A DNA stretch of 56,522 nucleotides from the NCBI GenBank assembly GCA_964410665.1, contig CAYPIE010000035.1, positions 1 to 56,522 on the forward strand, given 5' to 3'. Numbering within the stretch: position 1 is the first letter of the stretch; every line of letters begins with the position of its first letter. A program made the position numbers and the translations under genes. The notes under the pieces were generated by a model. The model was not told the origin of the DNA, made no database searches, and worked only from the letters and a program-made list of their open reading frames with translations. This DNA comes from CAYPIE01 sp964410665 (GTDB taxonomy: Bacteria > Planctomycetota > Planctomycetia > Gemmatales > Gemmataceae). Positions 44,682 to 53,516 of the stretch are shown here, in pieces.

Positions 44682-45391
44682 CTGAGACGGGCGAGAAGGA
44701 TGCTTCGCTTTGGGAAGTGGACGGCGATCCGGATCTGCTTGCCGCGATTCCCGAACAAGATGCGGATGCCCAGGAACCTACCCAGCAGGACGGTAACGCA
44801 TGCAAACTCGCTTCGGAGCCTGCCGACGCGCCGGGTATCGAAACAACCGCGCTTGAGTCTGCGGATGCACCTGCACCCAGCCTGGAACAGATCCTTGAGG
44901 CGATGCTTTTCCTCGGGTCCGATCCCTTATCCAGCGATCGAGCACAGACGCTTATCCGAGGCTTGGATGCCGATCGCTTTACTGCGGCCATCGATACGCT
45001 CGCGCGAAAATATCGACGACAAAACCGTCCGTGTGTCATCGAAGCCTTCCCTGAAGGCTACCAATTGCAGGTCCGCCCGCGATTTCAGCGCATCCGCGAT
45101 AAACTGTTTGGCTCCCCCCGGGAAGCCCGACTGACCCAACCTGCCCTCGATGTGCTCTCACTCATTGCCTACCGTCAACCAATTGACAAACCCGAACTGG
45201 ACAGTCTCCGTGGAGCGGATGTTGCTGCGCCATTACGTCAACTTCTCCGACTAGGCCTGATCACGGTTCTACAACGTGGCCAGACCGGTGCTCAACCGGT
45301 AGCCTACGGCACAACGGCACGCTTCCTCAGCCTGTTTGGACTCCGCAATCTTGAAGATTTGCCACGCTTAAGTGATCCCGCAAGACTATGA
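44678..45391 (+). CDS. scpB: Segregation and condensation protein B
   Basis: A 237-residue protein. The ATG at 44678 overlaps the previous stop as ATGA, with GGGAGC eight bases upstream. After an acidic, low-complexity tail of about 70 residues (DADAQEPTQQDG and similar), the two winged-helix domains appear: LEQILEAMLFLGSDPLSSDRA, FPEGYQLQVRPRF, ALDVLSLIAYRQPIDKPELDSLRGADVAAPLRQLLRLGLI and YGTTARFLSLFGLRNLEDLP. ScpB binds ScpA and SMC to form the condensin that compacts and segregates the chromosome. No scpA or smc gene is in the window. Confidence 0.93.
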   Translation: MTETGEKDASLWEVDGDPDLLAAIPEQDADAQEPTQQDGNACKLASEPADAPGIETTALESADAPAPSLEQILEAMLFLGSDPLSSDRAQTLIRGLDADRFTAAIDTLARKYRRQNRPCVIEAFPEGYQLQVRPRFQRIRDKLFGSPREARLTQPALDVLSLIAYRQPIDKPELDSLRGADVAAPLRQLLRLGLITVLQRGQTGAQPVAYGTTARFLSLFGLRNLEDLPRLSDPARL

Positions 45392-45534
45392 CGTCTTCAC
45401 CACACCCGTTCGTCGTGAGAATTACCGCTCCCCGAGACACATTGTGCTTGGACTTTGTCCGCGAAGATGTTAAAAAGGGAATGTTGTTATTGATCCCGTC
45501 TCCGATGTTGCCCATCGACAATGATTCCCCCTGA
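45388..45534 (+). CDS. Possible 48-residue protein coupled to scpB
   Basis: The ATG at 45388 overlaps the scpB stop as ATGA, suggesting translational coupling. The frame has 48 codons, with charged and hydrophobic stretches (FVVRITAPRDTLCLDFVR and KKGMLLLIPSPMLPID) and about 60% G or C in third positions. No family is recognised. Position and coupling are the main support; it could be chance. Confidence 0.4.
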   Translation: MTSSPHPFVVRITAPRDTLCLDFVREDVKKGMLLLIPSPMLPIDNDSP

Positions 45535-45623
45535 GTTTGCGATTCATTCGTTTGCGACTCATTCTGGATGATTCTTGACTACCAAACACGCTTTCCCGTC
45601 CGCGTGCTTGGACGAATCCACTA

Positions 45624-46346
45624 TTGAGGCACACGCTCATGTCATGGATTATGGACGGGATGCGCTGTCCGCTATGCAACCAGGCAATTGTCCGCGGACA
45701 GGATCTGTTGGGCTTTCCCATGGTGGGTACTTCGCACCCACTCCTGCAACCCTTCGATGATCGTATCTGTCATCGTACTTGTCTGGGTACTTGGTTCGAA
45801 CGAGATTCGTTCGTGCTTGCCTGGAACGAGGAAATCAAATACATTCTCGACCCCCGCTGGTTTCTCGAAGTAACCCCTTCGGGTGCTGTCCGATTCCTTG
45901 CGGGATGGGGGCTACTTATGTACCGCTGGGGCTTAAAACGCTCTGGCTTGTTACCCTTGCCAATCTCGCGGCGTTATCCACTTCTCAAGCTTCGGGCGGT
46001 CGCGGGTCATTCACCATTGTGGATCATCAAGTCCTACGGTCAATTACACGCCAACCCCAGCCCCCGACGTCTGGGGTTGGCCGCGGCCACCGTCGCTCAC
46101 CTCGAGGATTGGTCAGGTCGTTTTGAGCGGTTGTGCCGCCGTTCGCGTCGGTCGCCACGGCCGAGCCCAGACGAGTGGAAACGGTTTTGGCATGATGGTT
46201 TTGTCCTGTGGGAGTCGCTGAATCGTGAACTGGGTCACCGTTACCGCGTTGTCTACCAGGGTGGGGGCCGCGTGGTGGAACCTGGACCGGGGTACGAACT
46301 GCGTGCCGTCTCCTCGTCTGAGTGGACGGTGACGGATCGTGGTTGA
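45624..46346 (+). CDS. Hypothetical protein with a Cys4/His zinc-ribbon-like N-terminus
   Basis: A 240-residue protein of unknown function. MRCPLCNQAIVRGQDLLG (Cys15 and Cys18 region) followed by CHRTCLGTWFERD gives a CxxC...CHxxC pattern expected to bind zinc. The middle is Arg- and Trp-rich, and the C-terminal RYRVVYQGGGRVVEPGPG looks like a beta-hairpin. No signal peptide or membrane span is evident; two later ATGs (45639 and 45651) could be the true start. It is a single gene, convergent with the PQQ-propeller gene, and nothing in its position suggests a partner. Confidence 0.65.
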   Translation: MRHTLMSWIMDGMRCPLCNQAIVRGQDLLGFPMVGTSHPLLQPFDDRICHRTCLGTWFERDSFVLAWNEEIKYILDPRWFLEVTPSGAVRFLAGWGLLMYRWGLKRSGLLPLPISRRYPLLKLRAVAGHSPLWIIKSYGQLHANPSPRRLGLAAATVAHLEDWSGRFERLCRRSRRSPRPSPDEWKRFWHDGFVLWESLNRELGHRYRVVYQGGGRVVEPGPGYELRAVSSSEWTVTDRG

Positions 46347-46443
46347 CCCACTCCGGATTGCGGACTCCGCGACCAGCCGCGGAGCCCGGCCCGGTGTCCA
46401 CCTTGGGGGTAGCGATTTCCCAGTTACCACTTGCCGCAAACTT

Positions 46444-49400
46444 CTACCGCTCGGGAACAACCTCCTCGAGAACCGGTACCGGGCTGTCCACCGGTAGAAA
46501 ACCCATCGAAGTCTGCAACGAGTAGTTACACACACAGCTCGCCGAGGCCTCGGGGATCAGCACCATTCCATTGGCTGGGATGATGTTGATCCAGCAGCCG
46601 GGGCGGGTTGGAGACAGCTTGTTGACGCTGCCGCGGCCACCGGATTCATGGGCCAAGTCCATTACCGTGGGGTTGTTCGCTCGGAAGAACAGGCAGCTGC
46701 CAGCCCCCGAGAGGGTACCGCAGCTGTGTCCAGGGCGAACGATCCGCCAGTCGCGCCCTTGGGTGGTCGGGTCGATCCGCTTGCCAGTTTGCAGCTCGTA
46801 GAGCACCGGCTCGGCGACGAGCACATCCTTGAGCACGACCGGATGGTGTACCTGTTCACCATGGGTGAACTGGCCGGGCATCCCCTTGGCGTGCTCGGCA
46901 CGCCAGACCGGCTCCCCACGGTCCGCACGGTAGGTGGCCACCCGATACCAGGTGTCCTTGTCTCGCAGATAGGAGCCCGACGCCACTAGCAGGCCTTCGG
47001 CATATTGTAAGAAAAGGATGTTTTTGCAGGCCGCCATTTGCTCATCGACGGGTTGTTCCCAGACCAACCTGCCAGTGGTGCTGTCAAGGGCCACGAGATA
47101 GGCATCTTCCAGCAAGTCGGCCAGCACCATCCGCCCGGTAGGGTGGTTGCGCACCTTCTCGGAACGACCCTCGAGGAAGTAGATCTGCTCGGGGGTGACA
47201 CAGATGCTCGGGTTCAAGATGACCCCGTCGCTGCGATGCCAGCGGGTTGTACCACTTCGAGGGTCTAGGCGGAACATTCCCAGGCTTGTGACCAGAGGTT
47301 GTTCATTATTGTAGTCCGCGCTGATCAGTTCGCGGCTAGGTTCGGTGCGCGACGCGCTAGCCTGCTGCACGCTGCCGATGAGATCGTTACCCAGGTAGGC
47401 GTTGTAGCCCCAGTGGAGGTCCGCTTCCGTGTCAACGAACTCCGGCACGGGGATCGTGGCTTTACGCGTGCCGGTGTGCAGGTCGAGCATCACGCACTTG
47501 TCTCGGACGGCAATGGAGATCGTCTCTTTCTCAACCGAAGTGTAGCCGGCGTCGTAAGGCATTGTGTAGCGCTGGGAACCCGGGAGCTCGATCTGCCACA
47601 GTTCGGTCCCAGAAAAGGCATCGACTCCGAGCAACATGTTTTCTCCTGGGACCACCAGGATACCATCGGCACACAAAGGGGCGGGAGCACGCAGGTGGCG
47701 ATCCACCATGCGGCTCGGCCCCGGACCGCCGAACCACTGTAACGCCAAGTCGCGGCGAACACGTCGGTCCCCAGAGTTGGCGGTGTTGGCTGGGTCGGCG
47801 AATTGATGCCGCCAGCTACCGGCGTCGGCAAGTGGGGGGACACGCCGAGGTTCCTCCCCGGCTAGTGCGAGGACACCGCGGGGCGATGTTACTCGGTATA
47901 GCTCCGCTTCTGGGTAATCATCCCCGGTCGCCTGACAAACCTGGAACAGATAGTCGGTGAATGGCAACGTACCCGCAGGTATGTGATGCACGCTGATGCG
48001 ATGGCCGTAAATCCCTGCGGCTAGCAACGCCTTGCGAGCGCGGGCAACCACGTCCTTGCGCGGGTCGATCACCACAAGGCGGAACTCCGACTGCTTGATC
48101 AATGCCTCCAGCGACTCGATGCCGTCCAAGCCGGCGATCAAGCCAAAGCCCTGACGCCGCGGGATCGTTGACAGCAGGGGGTGGACCCAAGCTGCCGGTT
48201 CCGCAACATCACCGTTGGCTTCTGGGACCGGTGTCTGATGGACTTCCGCTCCCTGCCCATGCATTGGACCAAAGCAAATCAGCTGGCCCCGATCGGTACT
48301 CAACACGAGTTTGTCATCGGCCAAGGCGAATCCGAGAACCTTGCCCTCGACTGGAGCGGACCAAACTTGTTTGCCAGTGTCACTGTCGAAGGCCCGGACG
48401 ACTCCGTCCCCGCCGGCGATCACCACGTTGTCGCCAGCGGCCAGACTGGATGAGTCGGCACAGTCGACATGCCAGCGTAAGGCCGATCGTCCTTTGGGAG
48501 CGGTCCGATCGAGTGCGATCAACCGACGGTTGCCCAGTAGAAAGGACGTTTTGGGGTTGACTGCCATCTGTTTGCCCTGGTACGTCACGAGCTTGCGACG
48601 GCTCGACAAGTCGGCAACTGCCAGACTGCCATCGTTGCCTCGGCCCGCGATGAGTTCCTGATCGGTGACCAGAGCGTAGGTGCCCGGGTTACTCGGATAC
48701 TCTTTAAGACGTGCACCGGTCATCCGATCCAGCGCCACGGGTGTTCCTCGCCCAGTCGGAATGATCAGTTGATTCCCGGAGGCCAACAGATAGCCTTGGG
48801 CAGAATCGGGCAAGATGCGTCGCCAGATGACCGAGCCATCTTGTGCATTCAGCGCGACCGCGTAAACCCCCTGAGACGGGAACAGACCGGCGGTGGCATA
48901 GACCGTGCCTTCGAGCACGACGAGGCCACCCCGAAGCGGCCAGGCAGAAATGATGCGGCCGTTGCCGGACACCCGACGATCTTCGGGTCCAATGCGTTGC
49001 TGCCAAAGGAGCTGCCCCGATGCGCTCTCGAGACAGCGAAGATGGCCATCGTCACCACCGAGATAAACCCGTCCATTGACGACCGTCGGTGCATAGCGTA
49101 GCGGCCCATCGGTCGCCAATGACCAGAGTTTCGCCCCGGTCTCCAAGTGCAGACAATGCAGATGATCGTCGGAAGATGAGGCATAGAACAGGCGATTGTC
49201 TGCTAAGATCGGATGGAATGTTTGATCTTCGGTGATGCGTGGTTCAATCTTGGTCAGTTGTTGCCAGTAACTGCCACGGGCAGGTGCTGGCCAAGCGGGG
49301 CGGGGAGGGTGGCTTGGCGTGTGCATCCACTTTCGGTATAGCGGGAAGCGCAACTTCGCAGGAGTAGCCGCAGTACGACCGATATCACCCCGATAAGTGG

Positions 49401-49467
49401 GCCAGTCGGTGGCCAATGTGGGGCTCCCGCCGATGCCAACACACGCGAGAATCAGACATAATCGCAT
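46444..49467 (-). CDS. PQQ-like beta-propeller protein with an inserted methyltransferase-like domain
   Basis: A 1007-residue exported protein. The signal peptide is MRLCLILACVGIGG to about residue 20, followed by DWPTYRGDIGRTA, the usual PQQ-propeller start. Blades with the AxDxxTGxxxW pattern fill residues about 90-420 (LHLETGAKLWSL, CLESASGQLLWQ, NAQDGSVIWRR, DSDTGKQVWSA) and again from about 610 (VDAFSGTELWQI, LDSTTGRLVWEQ). Between them, at about 430-550, is a Rossmann-like region (VIDPRKDVVARARKALLAAGIYGHRISVHH and VTSPRGVLAL) resembling a SAM methyltransferase core. The two propellers suggest binding or enzymatic function in the periplasm; a redox role is possible but unproven. Confidence 0.83.
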   Translation of the reverse strand: MRLCLILACVGIGGSPTLATDWPTYRGDIGRTAATPAKLRFPLYRKWMHTPSHPPRPAWPAPARGSYWQQLTKIEPRITEDQTFHPILADNRLFYASSSDDHLHCLHLETGAKLWSLATDGPLRYAPTVVNGRVYLGGDDGHLRCLESASGQLLWQQRIGPEDRRVSGNGRIISAWPLRGGLVVLEGTVYATAGLFPSQGVYAVALNAQDGSVIWRRILPDSAQGYLLASGNQLIIPTGRGTPVALDRMTGARLKEYPSNPGTYALVTDQELIAGRGNDGSLAVADLSSRRKLVTYQGKQMAVNPKTSFLLGNRRLIALDRTAPKGRSALRWHVDCADSSSLAAGDNVVIAGGDGVVRAFDSDTGKQVWSAPVEGKVLGFALADDKLVLSTDRGQLICFGPMHGQGAEVHQTPVPEANGDVAEPAAWVHPLLSTIPRRQGFGLIAGLDGIESLEALIKQSEFRLVVIDPRKDVVARARKALLAAGIYGHRISVHHIPAGTLPFTDYLFQVCQATGDDYPEAELYRVTSPRGVLALAGEEPRRVPPLADAGSWRHQFADPANTANSGDRRVRRDLALQWFGGPGPSRMVDRHLRAPAPLCADGILVVPGENMLLGVDAFSGTELWQIELPGSQRYTMPYDAGYTSVEKETISIAVRDKCVMLDLHTGTRKATIPVPEFVDTEADLHWGYNAYLGNDLIGSVQQASASRTEPSRELISADYNNEQPLVTSLGMFRLDPRSGTTRWHRSDGVILNPSICVTPEQIYFLEGRSEKVRNHPTGRMVLADLLEDAYLVALDSTTGRLVWEQPVDEQMAACKNILFLQYAEGLLVASGSYLRDKDTWYRVATYRADRGEPVWRAEHAKGMPGQFTHGEQVHHPVVLKDVLVAEPVLYELQTGKRIDPTTQGRDWRIVRPGHSCGTLSGAGSCLFFRANNPTVMDLAHESGGRGSVNKLSPTRPGCWINIIPANGMVLIPEASASCVCNYSLQTSMGFLPVDSPVPVLEEVVPER

Positions 49468-49647
49468 GATGCGTTTCTCCGAGCGAAGGGGAATGCCAAG
49501 AAAAATTATGAAATTCGGTTGCCATTGGCTGGGAAAACTCGGGTCCGAGACGATTCCTTTTCGGTGAACTAAGCTCGCTTGCAGGCGATCGATTCATTCG
49601 CCATAATCCTGGTAGCTTCGCGAACCCAACCATATTGAGGTCGATTC

Positions 49648-50160
49648 ATGCGGAGTGGGAATCCAACCCGGGACGACATCTTTCATCCTGCTGGCCGGAT
49701 CCGGCTGGAGTTGATGAATTCAGGGGCTGTCGATGCGCTCCGTGAGACGCTCGGCCAGGCCCGTTCGACCAACTGGGACTGCATTCGCACCCCCCATCTA
49801 TTCATGGGCCTCCTTGCTCGCCCAGATCGCCCAATTCAGCAGTGGGCCCACGCCATGGATCTGGACCGGCCAAACCTTCTTGATCATTTCCGAGGTCTGT
49901 TTCCAGAAGCGAACGGGGATCCGGATGCGATTCTGCTCCTCAATCGCGAATTCCTGTCCAATAACACGATCCGTGTCTTGCGTGATGCTTACCACCGCGC
50001 TTGTTGTCTGGGGCATGGTCAGTGTCGTGCCATCGACATGCTAGTGAGTCTGCTCACTTTGGATTGGGTGGTCGCTAGCTTCTGTCGCCACGCGGGTTTG
50101 AACCCCGCGCGTTTACGCGAACAAGCGATGCATGCGAGTGGTGCTCCGGACCGCTTCTGA
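49648..50160 (+). CDS. Stand-alone Clp-N-like domain protein
   Basis: A 170-residue protein. RTPHLFMGLLARPDRPIQQWA (about 47-67) and the second copy AIDMLVSLLTLDWVVASFCRHAGLNPARLREQ (about 130-161) have the spacing and hydrophobic pattern of the double Clp-N domain (HLLLALL... VLxxxGxDxxxLR). No AAA+ domain is attached, so it may be an adaptor or a ClpS/ClpC-type substrate-recognition homologue. It is divergent from the PQQ-propeller gene and 134 bases before the lipoprotein gene; no ClpA/C partner is in the window. Confidence 0.65.
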   Translation: MRSGNPTRDDIFHPAGRIRLELMNSGAVDALRETLGQARSTNWDCIRTPHLFMGLLARPDRPIQQWAHAMDLDRPNLLDHFRGLFPEANGDPDAILLLNREFLSNNTIRVLRDAYHRACCLGHGQCRAIDMLVSLLTLDWVVASFCRHAGLNPARLREQAMHASGAPDRF

Positions 50161-50294
50161 CCCAGCTCGTGTAACCGGTAGACCCCGCAGGTGGCCGCCT
50201 CAGAATACGCGACAAGTGTGCAACTCTTGCTACATTCCTTCATGCAAAACAGTTAAGATGAGGTTGTCTTGGCTGCTTTTTGAAGGAGGAAACC

Positions 50295-51365
50295 ATGCTG
50301 GGCCACCGTTTTCTTTGCCTGGTTGTTGCCATGCTGCTTGCGCTAACGGGGTGCCGGCATTTCTGCAAACAGTGCCAGCCGCAGTGTGGGACCAACTCCG
50401 GGTCCACCATCAATGTCCCACCAGGTTCCATCCCTGTACCGGGGGGGACACAACCGTTTTACGCACCACCTCCCACGGGGGTGGCTCCCTCGGCTGTCGC
50501 CCCCGCCACCGGATTCGTCGCCCCGCCAAGCACCGGATCTACTGTGGTGCCTGCCGCACCCGCACCCTCACCCGCACCACTCCCTCCACAACCTGATGTC
50601 CTCCTCCCGGAGCAGCTGCCGCCCGGTTTTGGTGGCTCCAGTCAGTCACGATCCTCACCTCCCGTCCCTCTAAAACCCCAGCGCGTGGCAAAACGATCTC
50701 GGATTGATTTTGGCATGCCTGTCCCAGATACTCAGTATCGGAATGGTCGCGTGTTGTTCATGGCGCCGGAACCGCTTTCTCCAACTTCTTGGAGTGCCGC
50801 GAAACCACACCAACCCCCACGCCTGAGTCCATTGCAGTCCCCACTTGCACCACCGCCGCGGTCCAGACAACCCGCAACACACCCTCCTGTGGCTGGCCAA
50901 TTTCTCGAGTTCCCGGTGGGCATCCCAGCCTTCGCTCAAGTCAAGTCCAGGGTGTTTACAGGTCTTCGTCCCGATCTCGATGGGCTCGCTTGGTTACGTG
51001 ATCAATCATTTGCGACAGCGGTATATTTGCATGCTCCCGAGACCGATATTAGTTCTGACCGCAAGATGGTCGAGGAACATGCGATGGCTTTCCATGCAAT
51101 TGCGATCGCACCCGACCGCATTCGACTTGCGGATTTGCAGCGTTTCACTGCTTTGGTGGATGCGACCAGTGGCGGCCCTGTCTTTGTGTATGATGAAACT
51201 GGGGTCTATGCCGGTTGCTTGTGGTATGCCTATTTTCGCATGGTGGATGGATCCGAACCTGATGCTGCTCGCGATCGTGCAGAACGATTCGGTCTAAAAG
51301 CTCAAGGTAACAATCTGCAAATTCAATTATGGACGGCCATCCAACACTTCCTCGATGCCCGCTGA
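50295..51365 (+). CDS. Proline-rich lipoprotein with a degenerate phosphatase-like C-terminal domain
   Basis: About 356 residues from the ATG at 50295, with AAGGAGG just upstream. FLCLVVAMLLALTGC ends in a clear lipobox (LTGC, Cys20), so it should be lipid-anchored. Residues about 30-200 are Pro/Ala/Ser-rich and probably extended. The C-terminal about 155 residues, from FPVGIPAFAQVKSRVFTGLRPDLDGLAWLRDQS, resemble the DSP/PTP-like tyrosine phosphatase fold, but the catalytic HCxxGxxR loop is replaced by VFVYDETGVYAGCLWYAYF, which lacks both the Cys and the Arg, so a binding rather than a catalytic role is likely. It lies next to the VWA gene, 126 bases away. Confidence 0.7.
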   Translation: MLGHRFLCLVVAMLLALTGCRHFCKQCQPQCGTNSGSTINVPPGSIPVPGGTQPFYAPPPTGVAPSAVAPATGFVAPPSTGSTVVPAAPAPSPAPLPPQPDVLLPEQLPPGFGGSSQSRSSPPVPLKPQRVAKRSRIDFGMPVPDTQYRNGRVLFMAPEPLSPTSWSAAKPHQPPRLSPLQSPLAPPPRSRQPATHPPVAGQFLEFPVGIPAFAQVKSRVFTGLRPDLDGLAWLRDQSFATAVYLHAPETDISSDRKMVEEHAMAFHAIAIAPDRIRLADLQRFTALVDATSGGPVFVYDETGVYAGCLWYAYFRMVDGSEPDAARDRAERFGLKAQGNNLQIQLWTAIQHFLDAR

Positions 51366-51490
51366 TCGCGTGATCGAATGTCTTTGGCAATTCCTGCTGG
51401 GGCTTGCGTTGCATTTCACGCGTCAACAGGTTACACCTCATTGCCGTCTGAGCTTGTGGCCTGCCTGCTGGATCGTAGGATGCGTGACTC

Positions 51491-52792
51491 ATGTCCCAAG
51501 GGCTCCCCGTCCGTTTGCAGCAACTCCTCTCACCAGACTCGATCGTGGCATCGAGCGTGTCCGCTTCGGTGCACGCGTTGTTGACAGTCGAACCGGTTAC
51601 CGAGGTAACGCTTCCCCCCTGGCCCCTCGATCTTGCCTTGGTCATCGACTGTTCGGGTTCGATGTATGAGGAGGATCGAACGGGTCAGACCCGCTTGCAA
51701 CGAACCTACCATGCCCTCGAACAAGTTTTGGAACGATTGCGGCCTAGCGATCGTGTAAGCGTGATCGGCTTTGCTGCCAGCGCTGCTTGCTGTTTACCGC
51801 TGACGATGTGCACCGAGCATGATGCCATCGTCCAGGGGATCGGCGAACTCTTGCATCCCACGATTGACCAAGCTGCGACGATTTTGCATCGAGGCGTTGA
51901 GCTCGCATTGAACGAGCTGGTTGCTTCTGGTGACCCACTTCGCCGTCGTCACGTCGTGGTTTTGTTAGATGGGGAAACCGCACATGAGGCGAGTTGCCGT
52001 GATTTGGCGGTTCGTTCCGGTCAAGCAGGGATCCCCTGGACCCTACTCGGTCTGGGCAGCACCTGGAATTTGTCGTTGTTCGAGGATCTTGCCCGACTGA
52101 CGGATGGAAACTGGCAGCACATTGACCCAACCCACACCGAGGCGATCGAGCAAGTCTGGACGACGGTCCTGGGGGAGCTCGTTGCACCAACCTTTACGAA
52201 TGTGACCCTCGCCCTTCGCCGCATCAAAGAGGTGAAGCTCAAGTCCATCGCGCAACTCGATCCGTCACCTGGCCTTCTGACACCAAAAAGCGATTCTGAG
52301 GGAATATCCACATTTTCTCTTGGTTTGTTGCGTCAAGACTCGCCTGCGCGGATCCTGCTCGAACTCGACGCCCCCCGGCGACCTGAGGGACAATACGTCC
52401 TTGCTCAGGTTCAAGCCGAGCTTCGCGATGCAGCCAATCAGACCACAAAGACCGATTGGCAAACGCTGGCCTTAAATTACACCGCGGCGACTCCTGGTAC
52501 CCTCGATCCGGGGGTGGCCCGAGCCGTCGAGGGGTTCCGTCAACACGAGCAGGAGCTCGCTCTCCTGGCAGCGCTTCGCTCCGGAGACCTTGGCGAACTG
52601 CGTCAGGTCGCCCTTAAGCAAGCGGAGAACGATTCGCTGCACTCGGGTCCGATTCCGCGCCGCCCAGTCCAGTTGGCCCGCCAAGTACTGGGAGAACTTG
52701 ATAGTATGAGTCACATTCGCCCAGAAACGATCCTGGAACTTGCAGATTTGATCCGTTCACCGATCCGCCAAAGACAACCACGAATTGCTTGA
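51491..52792 (+). CDS. Von Willebrand factor A domain protein
   Basis: A 433-residue protein. LDLALVIDCSGSMYEEDR (about 45-62) supplies the MIDAS DxSxS motif; VVVLLDGETAHEASC gives the later Thr and Asp ligand region, so metal binding is expected. The C-terminal half (about 220-430) is a beta-rich region followed by a helical tail. No signal peptide or membrane span is clear, so cytoplasmic. Its stop overlaps the upstream open frame of the flavoprotein by eight bases. VWA proteins of this kind often act with MoxR-type AAA+ ATPases; none is present here. Confidence 0.85.
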   Translation: MSQGLPVRLQQLLSPDSIVASSVSASVHALLTVEPVTEVTLPPWPLDLALVIDCSGSMYEEDRTGQTRLQRTYHALEQVLERLRPSDRVSVIGFAASAACCLPLTMCTEHDAIVQGIGELLHPTIDQAATILHRGVELALNELVASGDPLRRRHVVVLLDGETAHEASCRDLAVRSGQAGIPWTLLGLGSTWNLSLFEDLARLTDGNWQHIDPTHTEAIEQVWTTVLGELVAPTFTNVTLALRRIKEVKLKSIAQLDPSPGLLTPKSDSEGISTFSLGLLRQDSPARILLELDAPRRPEGQYVLAQVQAELRDAANQTTKTDWQTLALNYTAATPGTLDPGVARAVEGFRQHEQELALLAALRSGDLGELRQVALKQAENDSLHSGPIPRRPVQLARQVLGELDSMSHIRPETILELADLIRSPIRQRQPRIA

Positions 52793-52817
52793 GTTCCTAC
52801 CGTGTAGGATAGACACC

Positions 52818-53516
52818 ATGACCGCCGCACCCTCGATTCCCTACGAGCACGAACGGTTGCCTCCAGAAACCATGCTGGAGCGCGCCGAAGCATTTCGCCG
52901 ACAAATGGTCACGCGACGCAGTGTTCGTCAATTCGCCCCAGACCCAGTGCCCCGGGTACTGATTGAACAGGCGATTGTCACCGCGGCCAGTGCTCCCTCT
53001 GGGGCCCATCGGCAACCATGGAAATTCGTTGCCGTCGCCGATCCTGTTGTCAAGCGACAAATTCGTGAAGCCGCCGAGGCGGAAGAACGCCTTTCCTACG
53101 AGGAACGGATGCCCGACGAATGGCGGGCTGCTCTCGCTCCGCTGGGTACCGATTGGCACAAACCCTATCTGGAAATCGCACCCTGGTTGGTCATTGTCTT
53201 TGAAGAAATCCATGGCCTCCACCCGGATGGCAGCAAGCAGACCAACTATTATGTGAAAGAAAGCGTAGGCATTGCCTGTGGCTTGTTTATTGCCGCGGTG
53301 CATCAGATGGGGTTGGCCACGCTGACGCATACTCCTAGCCCGATGGGTTTTCTCAGTAAGATCCTCGGTCGACCGGCCAACGAACGCCCCTACATCCTCT
53401 TCCCAGTCGGCTTCCCTGCCGCCGACGCTCACGTGCCTGATCTGCAACGAAAAGCTCTATCGGAAGTAAGCGTCTGGTTCGTTGAAAGCGGAAACCCAGT
53501 CGGAGTGAGTAGATAA
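52818..53516 (+). CDS. Nitroreductase-fold flavoprotein, iodotyrosine-deiodinase (IYD) type
   Basis: A 232-residue FMN enzyme. RRSVRQFAPDPVP (about 33-45) and TAASAPSGAHRQPWKFV (about 56-71) are the FMN-binding region of the nitroreductase fold, with APSGAH as in iodotyrosine deiodinases. In animal IYD a Glu, Tyr and Lys clamp the amino-acid zwitterion; here Glu90, Tyr94 and Lys115 occur with the same spacing (4 and 21) as in human IYD (157, 161, 182). LATLTHTPSPMGFL and LFPVGFPAADAHVPDLQRKAL match further. It should reductively dehalogenate halotyrosine or a related compound. The start at 52818 is the first sensible ATG. Confidence 0.85.
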   Translation: MTAAPSIPYEHERLPPETMLERAEAFRRQMVTRRSVRQFAPDPVPRVLIEQAIVTAASAPSGAHRQPWKFVAVADPVVKRQIREAAEAEERLSYEERMPDEWRAALAPLGTDWHKPYLEIAPWLVIVFEEIHGLHPDGSKQTNYYVKESVGIACGLFIAAVHQMGLATLTHTPSPMGFLSKILGRPANERPYILFPVGFPAADAHVPDLQRKALSEVSVWFVESGNPVGVSR

